From the NCBI GenBank assembly GCA_023374045.1, contig CM041783.1, positions 90,307,298-90,371,297 on the forward strand: 64,000 nt of DNA, in the 5' to 3' direction. The stretch is from Limonium bicolor (Eukaryota; Streptophyta; Magnoliopsida; Caryophyllales; Plumbaginaceae). The number at the start of each line of letters is the position of its first letter. Position 1 is the first letter of the stretch. The notes beneath the pieces were generated by a model, which was not told where the DNA came from, searched no databases, and worked only from the letters and a program-made list of their open reading frames with translations. This document shows, piece by piece, positions 1 to 8,224 of the stretch. A program made the position numbers and the translations under genes.

Positions 1-106
1 TAGGTTATGAAAAACCATGAAGATTGATAAAAAGAACGTCAAAAACGGATCATCCTAGCCAAAGTTATGCTGGTTTGAAGTTTAGAGCCAAAATTTCATA
101 AAGTGC

Positions 107-262
107 CACGTGTCAGCCTCTCGTGCGTCCCAACACTTAGCAGATTTTTACCTCCTTGTTTTTCTCCAGCAAACAACTGATTTTGACCTAACTTGTGACG
201 GCTATATCTTCTTCATCTTTCAATATTTTTCCAAGCCGTCTTCTTTATTCTCTTCTCCTTTG
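107..262 (+). promoter_or_regulatory. Candidate LTR (U3) promoter: G-box/ABRE, weak TATA, pyrimidine patch
   Basis: CACGTG at 107-112 sits in GCCACGTGTC, which combines a G-box with the ABRE core ACGTGTC bound by plant bZIP and bHLH factors. A TATA-like CTATATC lies at 202-208. About 30 bases on, a pyrimidine-rich patch (239-262) of the kind seen near plant transcription starts leads into a C/T-rich leader. This would put U3 at roughly 690 bp and leave R-U5 very long. The motifs are visible; promoter activity and the start site are inferred. Confidence 0.45.
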
Positions 263-382
263 ATTCATCTTCACAACCGTAACTCATACAAACTCTAACT
301 CCATCTACATCAACGGGAAAATCGTTCTCAAGTTGGCACCTTTCTCAGTCGCAACCCAGATTGCCAATTCCCTTCGAATTCA

Positions 383-384
383 GG
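383..384 (+). other. Candidate 5' splice site (AATTCAG^GTAAAT)
   Basis: CAG|GTAAAT at 381-389 is a near-consensus plant donor, located just downstream of the candidate transcription start. Two weaker donors follow: GAG|GTAAAC with the junction after 572, and CCG|GTGAGC with the junction after 802. The motif is unchanged in all eight units. Matching acceptors lie at 1223 and 5021. Splicing is inferred only. Confidence 0.35.
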
Positions 385-1138
385 TAAATTCGTCCAGCCA
401 TAAATCCCTCGTTTCTCAACCAAATTTTGATTTCTTTAGCTCGTTGTGTAGATCTCTAACCCGTCTACAATTCTTATGTTTATGCCCAAGCCTGAATCAT
501 AACCGTTTGGAAGTTATAGTCGCTCAAAGTTCCGGATTTTTCAGCACATAAAATCATACCGGAAACAGAGAGGTAAACTAGTAACTTTCGGGTCAATTTT
601 TTTCTGTATGATGCGAGTTAGGATTAGTTCTAGTTATCAATGTGTAGATCTAAGTTTCATCTTTCTAATGAGCCCAAAAACAAAGCCTAACTCGATCTGT
701 GCTATAACTTATAGATCCTCGAAGGTTGCTTCACGAACTGGTCGGAAGTCCGAATTTTTCCAGAAACCCGATCTCGAAATCACTTCGATTCGAGCAATTC
801 CGGTGAGCTTTCTTCAATTCCTCCGATTATGCTAACCGGTTTTACAATTCCGACCTAACCCATGTTTCAATTGTGTCAATTACGTACTATATTAAGAGAA
901 TTTGATGGATTTGGGTTCGAATCGTACTCGGAAATTAGTAAGAACCCTAACTCTCGTATCAACCTCGAATCTTGATGAATACTGCATTAAAATTGGGGAA
1001 ATCGGTACCATTAGAACCGGAATTCGATTTCGAATCCATAGAAACAAGAATCGTTGAATTTCGTTCTGTAGATCGAGAGCTATAGGTGAATTAGTACTCG
1101 GTTTCGATTTGAATCCTCTGAAGAACTCGCGCAACACG

Positions 1139-1173
1139 GGCCGTCCGATCTCAGTTAATAAAGATGGACGGCC
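1139..1173. other. Inverted repeat: 12-bp stem with one bulge
   Basis: GGCCGTCC (1139-1146) and ATCT (1148-1151) pair with AGAT (1162-1165) and GGACGGCC (1166-1173). This leaves a single bulged G and a 10-base loop. The hairpin stands exactly where the moderately GC-rich leader gives way to the AT-rich block, and it is present in every unit. Confidence 0.7.
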
Positions 1174-1783
1174 ACGATTAAAACATACGAATTTAAATGT
1201 ATAAGTTTTTATATTGTTTCCAGGAATAAACCCTAACTTGTTTAATTAATTTAAGTGCCTTCCCGAATGTATTTTGACTTGAAATTTTAACCATAGATTC
1301 CTTATTTTATGTAGTTTATTTTGATGTAAATTATTATGGATTTGGAGTTTTTAAACATAGGTTATGATTTTTACAAGTTACGGCTTTTCTGGAATTATTT
1401 GGCTAAATTAAAAAGATATTTTTATGAAACAAAAATTTTATAATATGTCTAAAATGTTATAGTTACTGTATATTAAGTTTGGGAATTTTTGGGCAACGGG
1501 AAAAGGTTTTAAAAATTGTGTTTGTGAGTTTTTCATAAGAATAACTTATAATATATAGTTTTTAATGTAATCAAAAATTAAAGTATAGTTGATTAATGAA
1601 CTTTATAGGTTGGGGAAAATATAATAAGACTAATTAACATTTAATACAGTATGTTTATAAATATTTTGGGTATTAACTTTAAGTGAAGTAAAAATTGTTA
1701 CATATATTTATATATATATATTTTTATGAGAGAAATAAATAGAAACTTATATTAAATCAAGGAATTTAACTAAACTACTACAT

Positions 1784-1950
1784 TTTATTTATTATTATAA
1801 TATGGAAGCTAATATGTTTAACTAAAACTAAGGGAAAATACTCTATTTTATAAACCGTAAATCAGTTGTGGATATGTCTAAAAGATATTAACTATAATTA
1901 AATACAATATAATTTCTTAAAGAATGTTCTGGATAAATCTTGATATATGT

Positions 1951-1952
<2 letters not shown>
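1784..1952 (+). repeat. Optional LTR segment of about 170 bp (present, unit 1)
   Basis: This segment starts TTTATTTATT after ACTACA and ends GATATATGTGG before the (TA)n tract. It is absent from units 3, 4, 5 and 7, where ACTACA runs straight into (TA)n. Both edges lie in TA-rich sequence, so slippage or microhomology deletion is the likely origin. Confidence 0.85.
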
Positions 1953-1995
<43 letters not shown>

Positions 1996-2051
1996 AAATA
2001 CAATAAAATAGATAAAGGAAATAACATTCCTTGTGGGAAATATAATAGGGA

Positions 2052-2083
<32 letters not shown>
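1953..2083. repeat. Paired (TA)n microsatellites
   Basis: A TA tract at about 1953-1990 and another at about 2055-2083 are separated by a spacer containing GGAAATAACATTCCTT. Both tracts differ in length in nearly every unit. They are a major contributor to unit-length variation and a likely site of polymerase slippage or sequencing error. Confidence 0.85.
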
Positions 2084-2095
<12 letters not shown>

Positions 2096-2383
2096 AGGAA
2101 TAAAATACCTTATAGAAAATATAATATGAAGGAATTAATGAGTTAAACTAAACCTCTACATGATACTAATAAAAGAATATTATATGAGATGGTATTAATT
2201 TATGGTTATAGGTTGAGTTTTTAGTTATCTTTGAGTTTCTAAGATTTATATAAACCGTATTTAAATACACGTATATATTTAGTCAATGACCACAATGTAA
2301 ATCTATAATTTGGTTAAGAAATTAATAAGTTGAAATTTAGGAATATTTGGAATTAGTTTACATAAAGTGTTACACAAATAGAT

Positions 2384-2489
2384 CTTATTATATAATTAAT
2401 AATAAAATGAATGAAATACTTTTACATTTAAATGTTCTTATTATATAAACAATAATAAAATAAATGAGTTACTTTTACATCTAAATGTG
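2384..2489 (+). repeat. Two tandem 53-bp repeats
   Basis: 2384-2436 and 2437-2489 align end to end. Both begin CTTATTATATAA, continue with AATAATAAAAT, and end in ACTTTTACAT-TAAATGT, with a handful of mismatches. The duplication is older than the array because it is present in every unit. Confidence 0.8.
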
Positions 2490-3997
2490 AAGAGGATAAA
2501 TAAGTCTAGATTTTATTATTTCTTAATATTTATAGTATTGAGTAATAACTTAATATTTTAAGATAAAATCATTAAAAGGGATTATGATATAAAACTACAT
2601 TAAACTATGGTTAGGAATTTAATCTAAATAATAATCCTTAAGTTTCTTACAACTAGTTAAGCCATATAAATACATTTAACACCAATATTCAGGATGTGAG
2701 TAAATAGTTAAGTAATGTATTTAGTAGTTAGAATTTATAAGAAGGTTTGTAAATAGGAATTTGATACGTAAAATCTTTAAACCTTTAATTAGATGAAACC
2801 AGGTTACATAAGAGACTATATTGATTTACCTTTTTGACACTGGAAAAATTAAAGTGTCATTTGAATATAAGGTATGGAGATTGTTCAGAATATATTATCT
2901 TATTAAGTAATTGATAATTTCACTTACGAACTAGAATTTAATTCTTTGATAAATTCTACTTTATGCTAAGATATAATGTCCATCCTAAATACAATAAAGG
3001 AAATTAATTTATTAAGTTGTTCCTTTGAAACCTTTTGTCTTGTAAGTAATATAAAATGTATTTAAGACATAAGTTTATTAAAATTTAGTACAAAAGGATT
3101 ATACATACTCTATGGAGAGAATGTGTGTAAAAATTAAATACTTGGGGAATTAAAATGTAAGTAAGGATACATAAAAAGGGTTATCTTAAAACACCTTATT
3201 ATATAGGTAATAATTAAGCGAATAATATACTTTGTGGATACTAAGTAAAAGAGTTGGAAGGGTTTGAGTTAATTAAAATATAGTTGTCTTAGGATGAAGA
3301 GTAGTTGAACATCTTAAGACAAGGTAATTAAATGGTTATAATATTAAGTCATTCTAAAGTAAAGATAAAGTAATTAAGTCTAGTGGTTGTCTCTAAACTA
3401 AGATCGATGAAGTTGTAATGAAATGCATCTACGACACTATAATTCCAATATACAGGTTGTAGATCTTAATTAAGTTAAGGGGAAAATTTAATCATGATGG
3501 ATTATCCAGTAAATACTGATAAAATACCTAATCATTACCTTATGGAATAATAGTATAGTATTCTAGGATAAATCCATCATAGGTTACAATACGATGACTG
3601 TCCTAAAGTAAGAATAAAGGTATTGAGCTTAAGAGTTATTGAGATTCTAAGATTAATTGGGTAACGTAAAATACACTTAAGATATAGAGGTCTTAATGTG
3701 GGAATTGCGGTTAAGTATTAGTAAAGTGGATAAGAGTGGAAAAATTAGCAAGTGTTAGAAGAATACATTCCTTCATCTTACAACCTTGAGTTATACAACA
3801 TTCTAAGACAAGTCTAAGGTTATTCATAGCATTTAAGTGAGGGCTTAAAAGACAATTGAGACTTTGAAATAAGAGTAAGGAGTTTATTTGAGTGTAGCAT
3901 AGGCTACAAGTGTTTGATGATAGACTACTTTTAATATTCTTCAGAGTGATGTTGATTGTTTGCGCAAGTTGATTAGAACTGCTACAACGTTACCCAG

Positions 3998-4065
3998 GTA
4001 CGATTTCTCGTACTCAGCTTGTTGTGTTTTGGACTTTCTGAAATGTTTTGTACGATTTCTCGTAC
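3998..4065. repeat. Twin perfect hairpins GTACGA-TTTC-TCGTAC
   Basis: The same 16-base inverted repeat occurs at 3998-4013 and 4050-4065. Each has a 6-bp stem and a TTTC loop, and the two copies are 52 bases apart in otherwise unrelated sequence. Both are intact in all eight units. Confidence 0.8.
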
Positions 4066-4382
4066 TACGTTATTTTTGCTGATTGTCTTGTGGAACGTTT
4101 TGGAAAACGCTAACTGACTTTAAGAGGACCTTCTAAAAAGGAAATGGTTGTGTGACTGACTCAGCTTGTGTGACTAACTGAGCCTTGGATGTGGAACTCA
4201 CTTGGGTATTGGTTTCTTCTACTTGGTGTCCCGTTAGACATTGACTGCTTAGGGTTTACGCTTCTGCACTCTGTAGGACTGAGTGTTTTGGTATTGCTCT
4301 GGGTAGTTAGTGATCTAGTGGGAATTTGGAAAAGGTCAATCTTGGAAATCTTTCTTTCGACGTGCGCGCGTCTTCAATGGTA

Positions 4383-4635
4383 ACAGCAGGGGGCTGTATA
4401 TCCCTCGCCCATAGGGGCATTGATGTTTGACAGCAGGGGGCTGTATATCCCTCGTCCACTAGGACATTGAAATTATGACAGCAGGGGGCTGTATATCCCT
4501 CGCCCATAGGGGCATTGATATTAAACAGTAAAGGGCTGTATATCCCTTGTCCTGAGTGGACGTAGTTAACAGTAAGGGGCTGTATATCCCCTGTCCTTAA
4601 TGGACGTTCTTGGCGGTGGGGGCCATCTCTCCCAG
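4383..4635 (+). repeat. Hairpin minisatellite (5 units plus one degenerate), unit 1
   Basis: Repeats start with ACAG at 4383, 4430, 4478, 4525 and 4569 (47, 48, 47, 44 and about 44 bases), with a degenerate sixth to 4635. Each can fold into two small hairpins. Stem 1 has 5 bp around an invariant 8-base loop CTGTATAT: GGGGG/CCCTC in repeats 1-3, AAGGG/CCCTT in 4, AGGGG/CCCCT in 5. Stem 2 has 4 bp: GCCC/GGGC in 1 and 3, GTCC/GGAC in 2, 4 and 5. Sequence changes on one arm are matched on the other. In the sixth, GGGGG/CTCCC still pairs but the loop is different. Because repeat lengths change frame, this is not a coding repeat. Confidence 0.88.
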
Positions 4636-4980
4636 TTGGTTTCATTCCATTCTTGAGTTGCTGGTTTTGGATCTACTTTATCATTCCTAGTCCTTTGTGG
4701 CTATCTGGGTTTTTCTACTCCTAATGGGAATTGGTTCTAACATCAACAATGGATGCTTACTAACTATGTGGTGTGACTACTTAAGTGGATGACTTGTTTT
4801 GGAAGTTCTTTATCTCTATCTTTGACTTGTTTTCCTTTCTCTTTAAACTTGATTGTTTTGAAGTTCTTTATCTCTATTTTACTTTTAAGAGTTTGTTTTC
4901 ATGTTACTGTTTATTTTAAAGAGTGATGTTTTATAAGTTTGTTTTTGGAGAATTGTACCAGTTCCATTCCAGGGAACTGA

Positions 4981-5000
4981 CCCGCCCCTTTTGGGGTGGG
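4981..5000. other. GC-rich hairpin CCCGCCCC-TTTT-GGGGTGGG
   Basis: An 8-bp stem (one G-T wobble) with a TTTT loop stands about 20 bases before the acceptor-like TTGCAG. It is the strongest GC-rich structure near the LTR 3' end and is identical in all units. A role in transcript processing is possible but unproven. Confidence 0.55.
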
Positions 5001-5020
5001 CTGCTTGGTTTCATCTTGCA

Positions 5021-5022
5021 GG
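5021..5022 (+). other. Candidate 3' splice site (TTTCATCTTGCAG^GTACG)
   Basis: TTTCATCTTGCAG is a near-consensus plant acceptor preceded by a T-rich tract, 245 bases before the LTR end. A second CAG follows at 5037-5039 (TTTACAG). With the donor at 383 it would define an untranslated-leader intron of about 4.6 kb covering the AT-rich block and the minisatellite. An alternative acceptor, TTGTTTCCAG, ends at 1223. This is inferred from motifs only. Confidence 0.35.
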
Positions 5023-5271
5023 TACGAATTGATTTACAGGTGGCCACGAAGAGAATGAGCGTTTGGGATGGGACTAGGTTTTATGGAGAGCGAATGCGTT
5101 TTATTATTGTTATGTTAATGTTAGGTTTTCTCGAAGTTCAGACCGTAACTTAGTTAATTGTAATTGTTGTAATTGGTGAGGTTGGTACCGGGTGTTTGGA
5201 GCCCGATGGTCTGTAGCACCTTTAGTTTATTTTCCGCTGTTGTTTTATTATTATAGGGGTGTTACAGAAAG

Positions 5272-5283
5272 TGGTATCAGAGC
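5272..5283 (+). other. Primer-binding site for initiator tRNA-Met, unit 1
   Basis: TGGTATCAGAGC is the reverse complement of the GCTCTGATACCA 3' end of plant initiator tRNA-Met, the usual minus-strand primer of plant LTR retrotransposons. The gap from the LTR end is GAAAG (5 bases). Its 3' half lies in a perfect inverted repeat at 5278-5297: CAGAGCGTA pairs with TACGCTCTG. Confidence 0.93.
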
Positions 5284-5955
5284 GTAGTTACGCTCTGAAC
5301 CCGAGAAAACAAGCCGAGTGAAATATTTAGATTATAGGTGCACTTAAAACTGGGGAACTGGGGTAGAATTGGGAAGTGAGGACTCCAGTAAGGCACGACT
5401 CCTAACCCTTTTTGGAATTGTGAACGATTCCTTTACACACTTTTCTTTTGTGAATGTCTGTTGAGTGTGATGTGTTGTTATACCGTCCCAACAATAAACT
5501 ATAGAAAATATATACATATATATATAAGTTTGGAACATCCTATATTAAGTACGATAAGATTTTGGTTGAGATAAACCAAATATTAAGCCATTTTTCAAAA
5601 GCATGCTCATGGAGAATACATTGCAAAAAAAAATGTAATCCTTTAAAAGCTAGTACACAAATTCCTAGAATTTTAAAGAATACTTTTGGTTGAAAACAGT
5701 ATACAAATAGAACTTTACATAACTAAATTAGTATTGATATTATGTGAAAGTACTTCAACTCCCTTAAAGTTTGAAAATAAATCTCATGAACTACTTGGTA
5801 TCAATTTATTACCTAAAGATAATGTTTAAGATAAATCTTAAGTCTAGCAAATTATTAAGCTAACAAGAACTAGTAGCGTATTAGAAAAGATCAACATCTG
5901 AACTTGTAAAACACATTAAAACTCTATGTTAACTTTAGAAAGAAAACACATAAAC

Positions 5956-6183
5956 CTAACACCCTACGAGAAGTGCCTGGTGCGACGAACTCCTAGGCTG
6001 AAAGTAGTGGGGGTGCACACCCACTTCTGGAAGTTTAGGGGCTAGACAAGCCTTGTCATCTAACTGTAAATAATCTTCTACACAGGTGATGGATTGTGTT
6101 GAACTTGAGGGGAAGTGGTGGTAAGACGTTACCATCATGAAATCTTGAGCTAGGCATACTTCATTGCTAACCACAATGAACAA
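5956..6183. other. GC-richer island in the internal domain
   Basis: About 230 bases of balanced composition stand between two AT-rich stretches. On the minus strand they read open for 75 codons. I recognise no family in that peptide. In unit 2 a single lost base shifts the frame, so there is no sign of selection on the protein. It may be a captured host fragment or a remnant of the ancestral element. Confidence 0.4.
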
Positions 6184-6355
6184 ATCAAAATTTGTATCTT
6201 AAGACCCGGTATTAAAACTCATAAATGTAAACGGTTTATTGAGTTAAATCTTTGGTGAAAATACCTATATATGGAGGAAGGGGATTAAGTTTGGGTACTC
6301 CAAGATACAACATCTACCCCTGGTTGGATAAAAAAAAATCAAAATCAATAAAAGA

Positions 6356-6474
6356 AGTTACTTAAAGATTGAGTGAAGAGAAGAGTAATACTAAACTAAG
6401 TATCATTGATCCTTAAATACTTGAGTATTGAGCATCTTAAAAAAAAAAAAAATTGAGAGTTACTTAAAGATTGA
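6356..6474. repeat. 17-bp direct repeats flanking an A-tailed segment
   Basis: AGTTACTTAAAGATTGA occurs exactly at 6356-6372 and 6458-6474. The 85 bases between end with a run of 14 A (6439-6452) plus TTGAG. This resembles the target-site duplication and poly(A) tail of a very short non-LTR insertion. A simple tandem duplication of about 100 bp is the alternative. It is shared by all units, so it predates the array. Confidence 0.5.
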
Positions 6475-7307
6475 AAATTCTCATGTTTACCTGGAAGTTT
6501 AACATTATACATGTATAAAATTTTAAAAGACACACTAAGAGTGATGTTCACCAAAAGCCACCATTGTCTAAGAGAGTACTAAGATTTAATAATCAGAAGA
6601 ATACTTACATAGAACAAACCTTAAGGAAAATAATTATCAAGAGTGAGTGAGTTTTCATTAGACTAGCTCATTTGACCTAAAATTTTATACTGAGTCCCCA
6701 CCTTAAAAAAAAATATAAATATATATATATATAATGTATAAGTTTTAAGATAAAGGAATCAGATTTTGGACGAACTTCCTTAGATTCTCCCTTGGGTGAG
6801 ATTATGTAAATATATAATAAGTAAATTTTATAAAGTAAACACTGAATGAATCATCTAAAATACGATAATTAATTATAAAACAATTGAAATTTGAAAGGTC
6901 ACAGAAAATATTTATCTTATAAAGTTTTAACATATGGTTGACTAATAAACCCTTGAAGATGATTTTGGAAGATTATTAAGGATTATTAAATGATCTGAAA
7001 TATTATTATAAATTACTCAAATACGTTACACCTGGTTTGTAGCTTGATAATATAATTGATATGATAAATGATCGCATATGGACATATAATTCGTATCAGT
7101 CATTAAATGAATAGATAATAATCATACGATAAATTTTATAACCACCAAGGAAATACAAATACATAAAAATCAAGGGATACAGATATATGTAACGATGAGA
7201 GATAAAATCAACGGTGCAGTAAAGTTCACAACAATGCTGGTTAATAAGGTGTTGAATTCTTTGAATGTGCCATTAGTAGCGGTACGAGGGCGTACCTTAG
7301 CTCTTTT

Positions 7308-7315
7308 AAGGGGGA
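7308..7315 (+). other. Upstream PPT-like tract (first of two), unit 1
   Basis: AAGGGGGA lies in a 20-base string, CTTTTAAGGGGGATATGCTG, repeated exactly at 7653-7672. It is preceded by the hairpin GGTAC-GAGGGC-GTACC (7281-7296). The sequence after it, TGCTGGCATACTCC, resembles the true LTR start TGCTGAAATACCCC. It may be a fossil PPT/LTR junction or a second plus-strand priming site. Confidence 0.6.
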
Positions 7316-7657
7316 TATGCTGGCATACTCCTCCTTCGTTATCTCATCCGGATTATGCCTTGTTGCATTATTAGCAAAGGGAGAACAGTATTAGCAGAAT
7401 GAGAGGTGTTTGTATGTGCTTGGTTTTTGCATTATTGACTCAGTATGTGACTTTTGATTTTCATCATGTAATATCTTGGTATACCCTGATTCAGTTTGAT
7501 TTTGAGTAATCTTGAGTGGAATGTTGTTATGGAAGTGGATGGAAATAAAGGATTGGTTTGGTATGGAACTTCATTGGAACTTTTATTGTCTCAGCACACC
7601 CGAAGCGGTGTGAGTGCTTATTAGTTGATTTTTAAACTTCGAGGCGAAGTTTCTTTT

Positions 7658-7665
7658 AAGGGGGA
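7658..7665 (+). other. Polypurine tract for plus-strand priming, unit 1
   Basis: AAGGGGGA follows a T-rich box (CTTTT) and lies two bases before the LTR start at 7668, the expected position for a PPT. Just upstream is the hairpin AAACTTCG-AGG-CGAAGTTT (7634-7652). From memory of plant chromoviruses, this string resembles the conserved 3' end of pol (TTCGAGGACGAA) with one base lost. Confidence 0.85.
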
Positions 7666-7743
7666 TATGCTGAAATACCCCTAAATTAATTTAAATTAAT
7701 TTAGGGGATTTCTTTTATTAAACCTTTAATAATACTATTAAGT

Positions 7744-7837
7744 ATTAAATTATTATATGGAATTATGAATATTAAATTATTATATGGAATTATGAATATT
7801 AAATTATATATGGAATTATGAATAGTAAATTATTATG
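7744..7837 (+). repeat. 27-bp tandem repeats near the LTR start
   Basis: ATTAAATTATTATATGGAATTATGAAT (consensus, 27 bases) repeats three times with a partial fourth ending TATTATGGGG. Most LTRs here have three copies, but LTR 9 has one. The final TATGGGG is TATATGGGG in LTRs 4, 5, 6, 8 and 9, a useful two-base marker. Confidence 0.85.
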
Positions 7838-8224
7838 GGGTTGTGAAATTTATTTAGGGGTTTTCTTCTATTTAACCCTAATTATTATACATTATTATAT
7901 GGTATTATGAATTTAATAATAAGATTTATAAGTCAATAAATCTTGGGAAAATTATTAAACACTCCATATATATTATAAAGATTTTGGGAAGTGTTGGAAC
8001 ATTGTTTTGAAACATAAAAGTCAATATAAAATTCTAGAAACCTTAAAGCTTATTAAGCCTTGCTAGAGTTGACTTTTTGAGAATGGTCAAACCAGGCCAT
8101 GAAACCTATACCAAAAAATAGGTTATGAAAAACCATGAAGATTGATAAAAAGAACGTCAAAAACGGATCATCCTAGCCAAAGTTATGCTGGTTTGAAGTT
8201 TAGAGCCAAAATTTCATAAAGTGC

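Larger units (their letters stand above)
1180..3900 (+). repeat. AT-rich noncoding block inside the LTR
   Basis: This stretch of about 2.7 kb is strongly A/T-rich, has stop codons in all frames, and shows no recognisable domain. It contains (TA)n tracts near 1953-1990 and 2055-2083, a tandem duplication at 2384-2489, and looser duplications: GGAAATAACATTCCTT near 2017 resembles GGAATAAAATACCTT near 2097, and the TCTAAAGTAAAGATAAAG stretch near 3354 resembles TCCTAAAGTAAGAATAAAG near 3602. It looks like intron-like or spacer DNA built by local duplication. The copies in the other units are nearly identical. Confidence 0.75.
1..5266 (+). mobile_element. LTR 1 (5' truncated by the window edge), long form
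   Basis: The 3' end is ...TAGGGGTGTTACA, ending in the canonical CA, 5 bases before the PBS. By comparison with LTR 2, about 451 bases of its 5' end lie outside the window. It carries the promoter-like block (107-262), splice-site-like motifs (383, 572, 802, 5021), a bulged 12-bp hairpin (1139-1173), the AT-rich block (about 1180-3900), twin GTACGA hairpins (3998-4065), the hairpin minisatellite (4383-4635), and a pyrimidine-rich tail in which the block GAAGTTCTTTATCTCTAT occurs twice (near 4802 and 4860). It lacks one TTA present near position 3648 in the other copies. Confidence 0.85.
5267..7667 (+). mobile_element. Internal domain 1: noncoding, LARD-like (2401 bp)
   Basis: Bounded by the PBS on the left and the PPT on the right. 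No reading frame long enough for a gag-pol domain exists and no protease, RT, RNase H or integrase motif is seen. A complete chromovirus gag-pol needs roughly 4.5 kb, so the domain is deleted or replaced. Its parts are: a PBS hairpin; an AT-rich stretch with a TA tract near 5512; a GC-richer island (5956-6183); direct repeats flanking a 14-A run (6356-6474); a second AT-rich stretch; and a more balanced 3' part (about 7200-7667) with duplicated hairpin-PPT modules. It could be packaged and copied only with proteins supplied in trans. Confidence 0.85.

Noticed and set aside
608..835. Plus-strand frames of 62, 72 and 75 codons in the LTR leader (110-298, 333-551, 608-835)
   Set aside because: They recur only because the DNA recurs. 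No domain, low-complexity serine-rich translations, and they overlap promoter and splice-like motifs in an untranslated leader.
1228..1236. Telomere repeat (AAACCCTAA)
   Set aside because: A single motif per unit, not a tandem run; at most a telo-box.
4383..4635. CRISPR-like array
   Set aside because: Repeats of 44-48 bases are contiguous and diverged, with no unique spacers and no cas genes, in a plant retroelement.
4307..4645. Minus-strand open frame of 112 codons with repeats like GYTAPCC and GIYSPLL
   Set aside because: It is produced by translating the hairpin minisatellite. Repeat lengths of 44, 47 and 48 shift the frame between repeats, so no peptide motif is kept. It has no known domain.
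5272..5297. tRNA gene or tRNA fragment
   Set aside because: Only 12 bases match the complement of the tRNA-iMet 3' end; there is no cloverleaf. Position after the LTR identifies it as a PBS.
5956..6183. 75-codon minus-strand frame in the internal domain
   Set aside because: Unrecognised peptide, broken by one base in unit 2 and by two bases in unit 5, with no start context or intron structure to support a gene.
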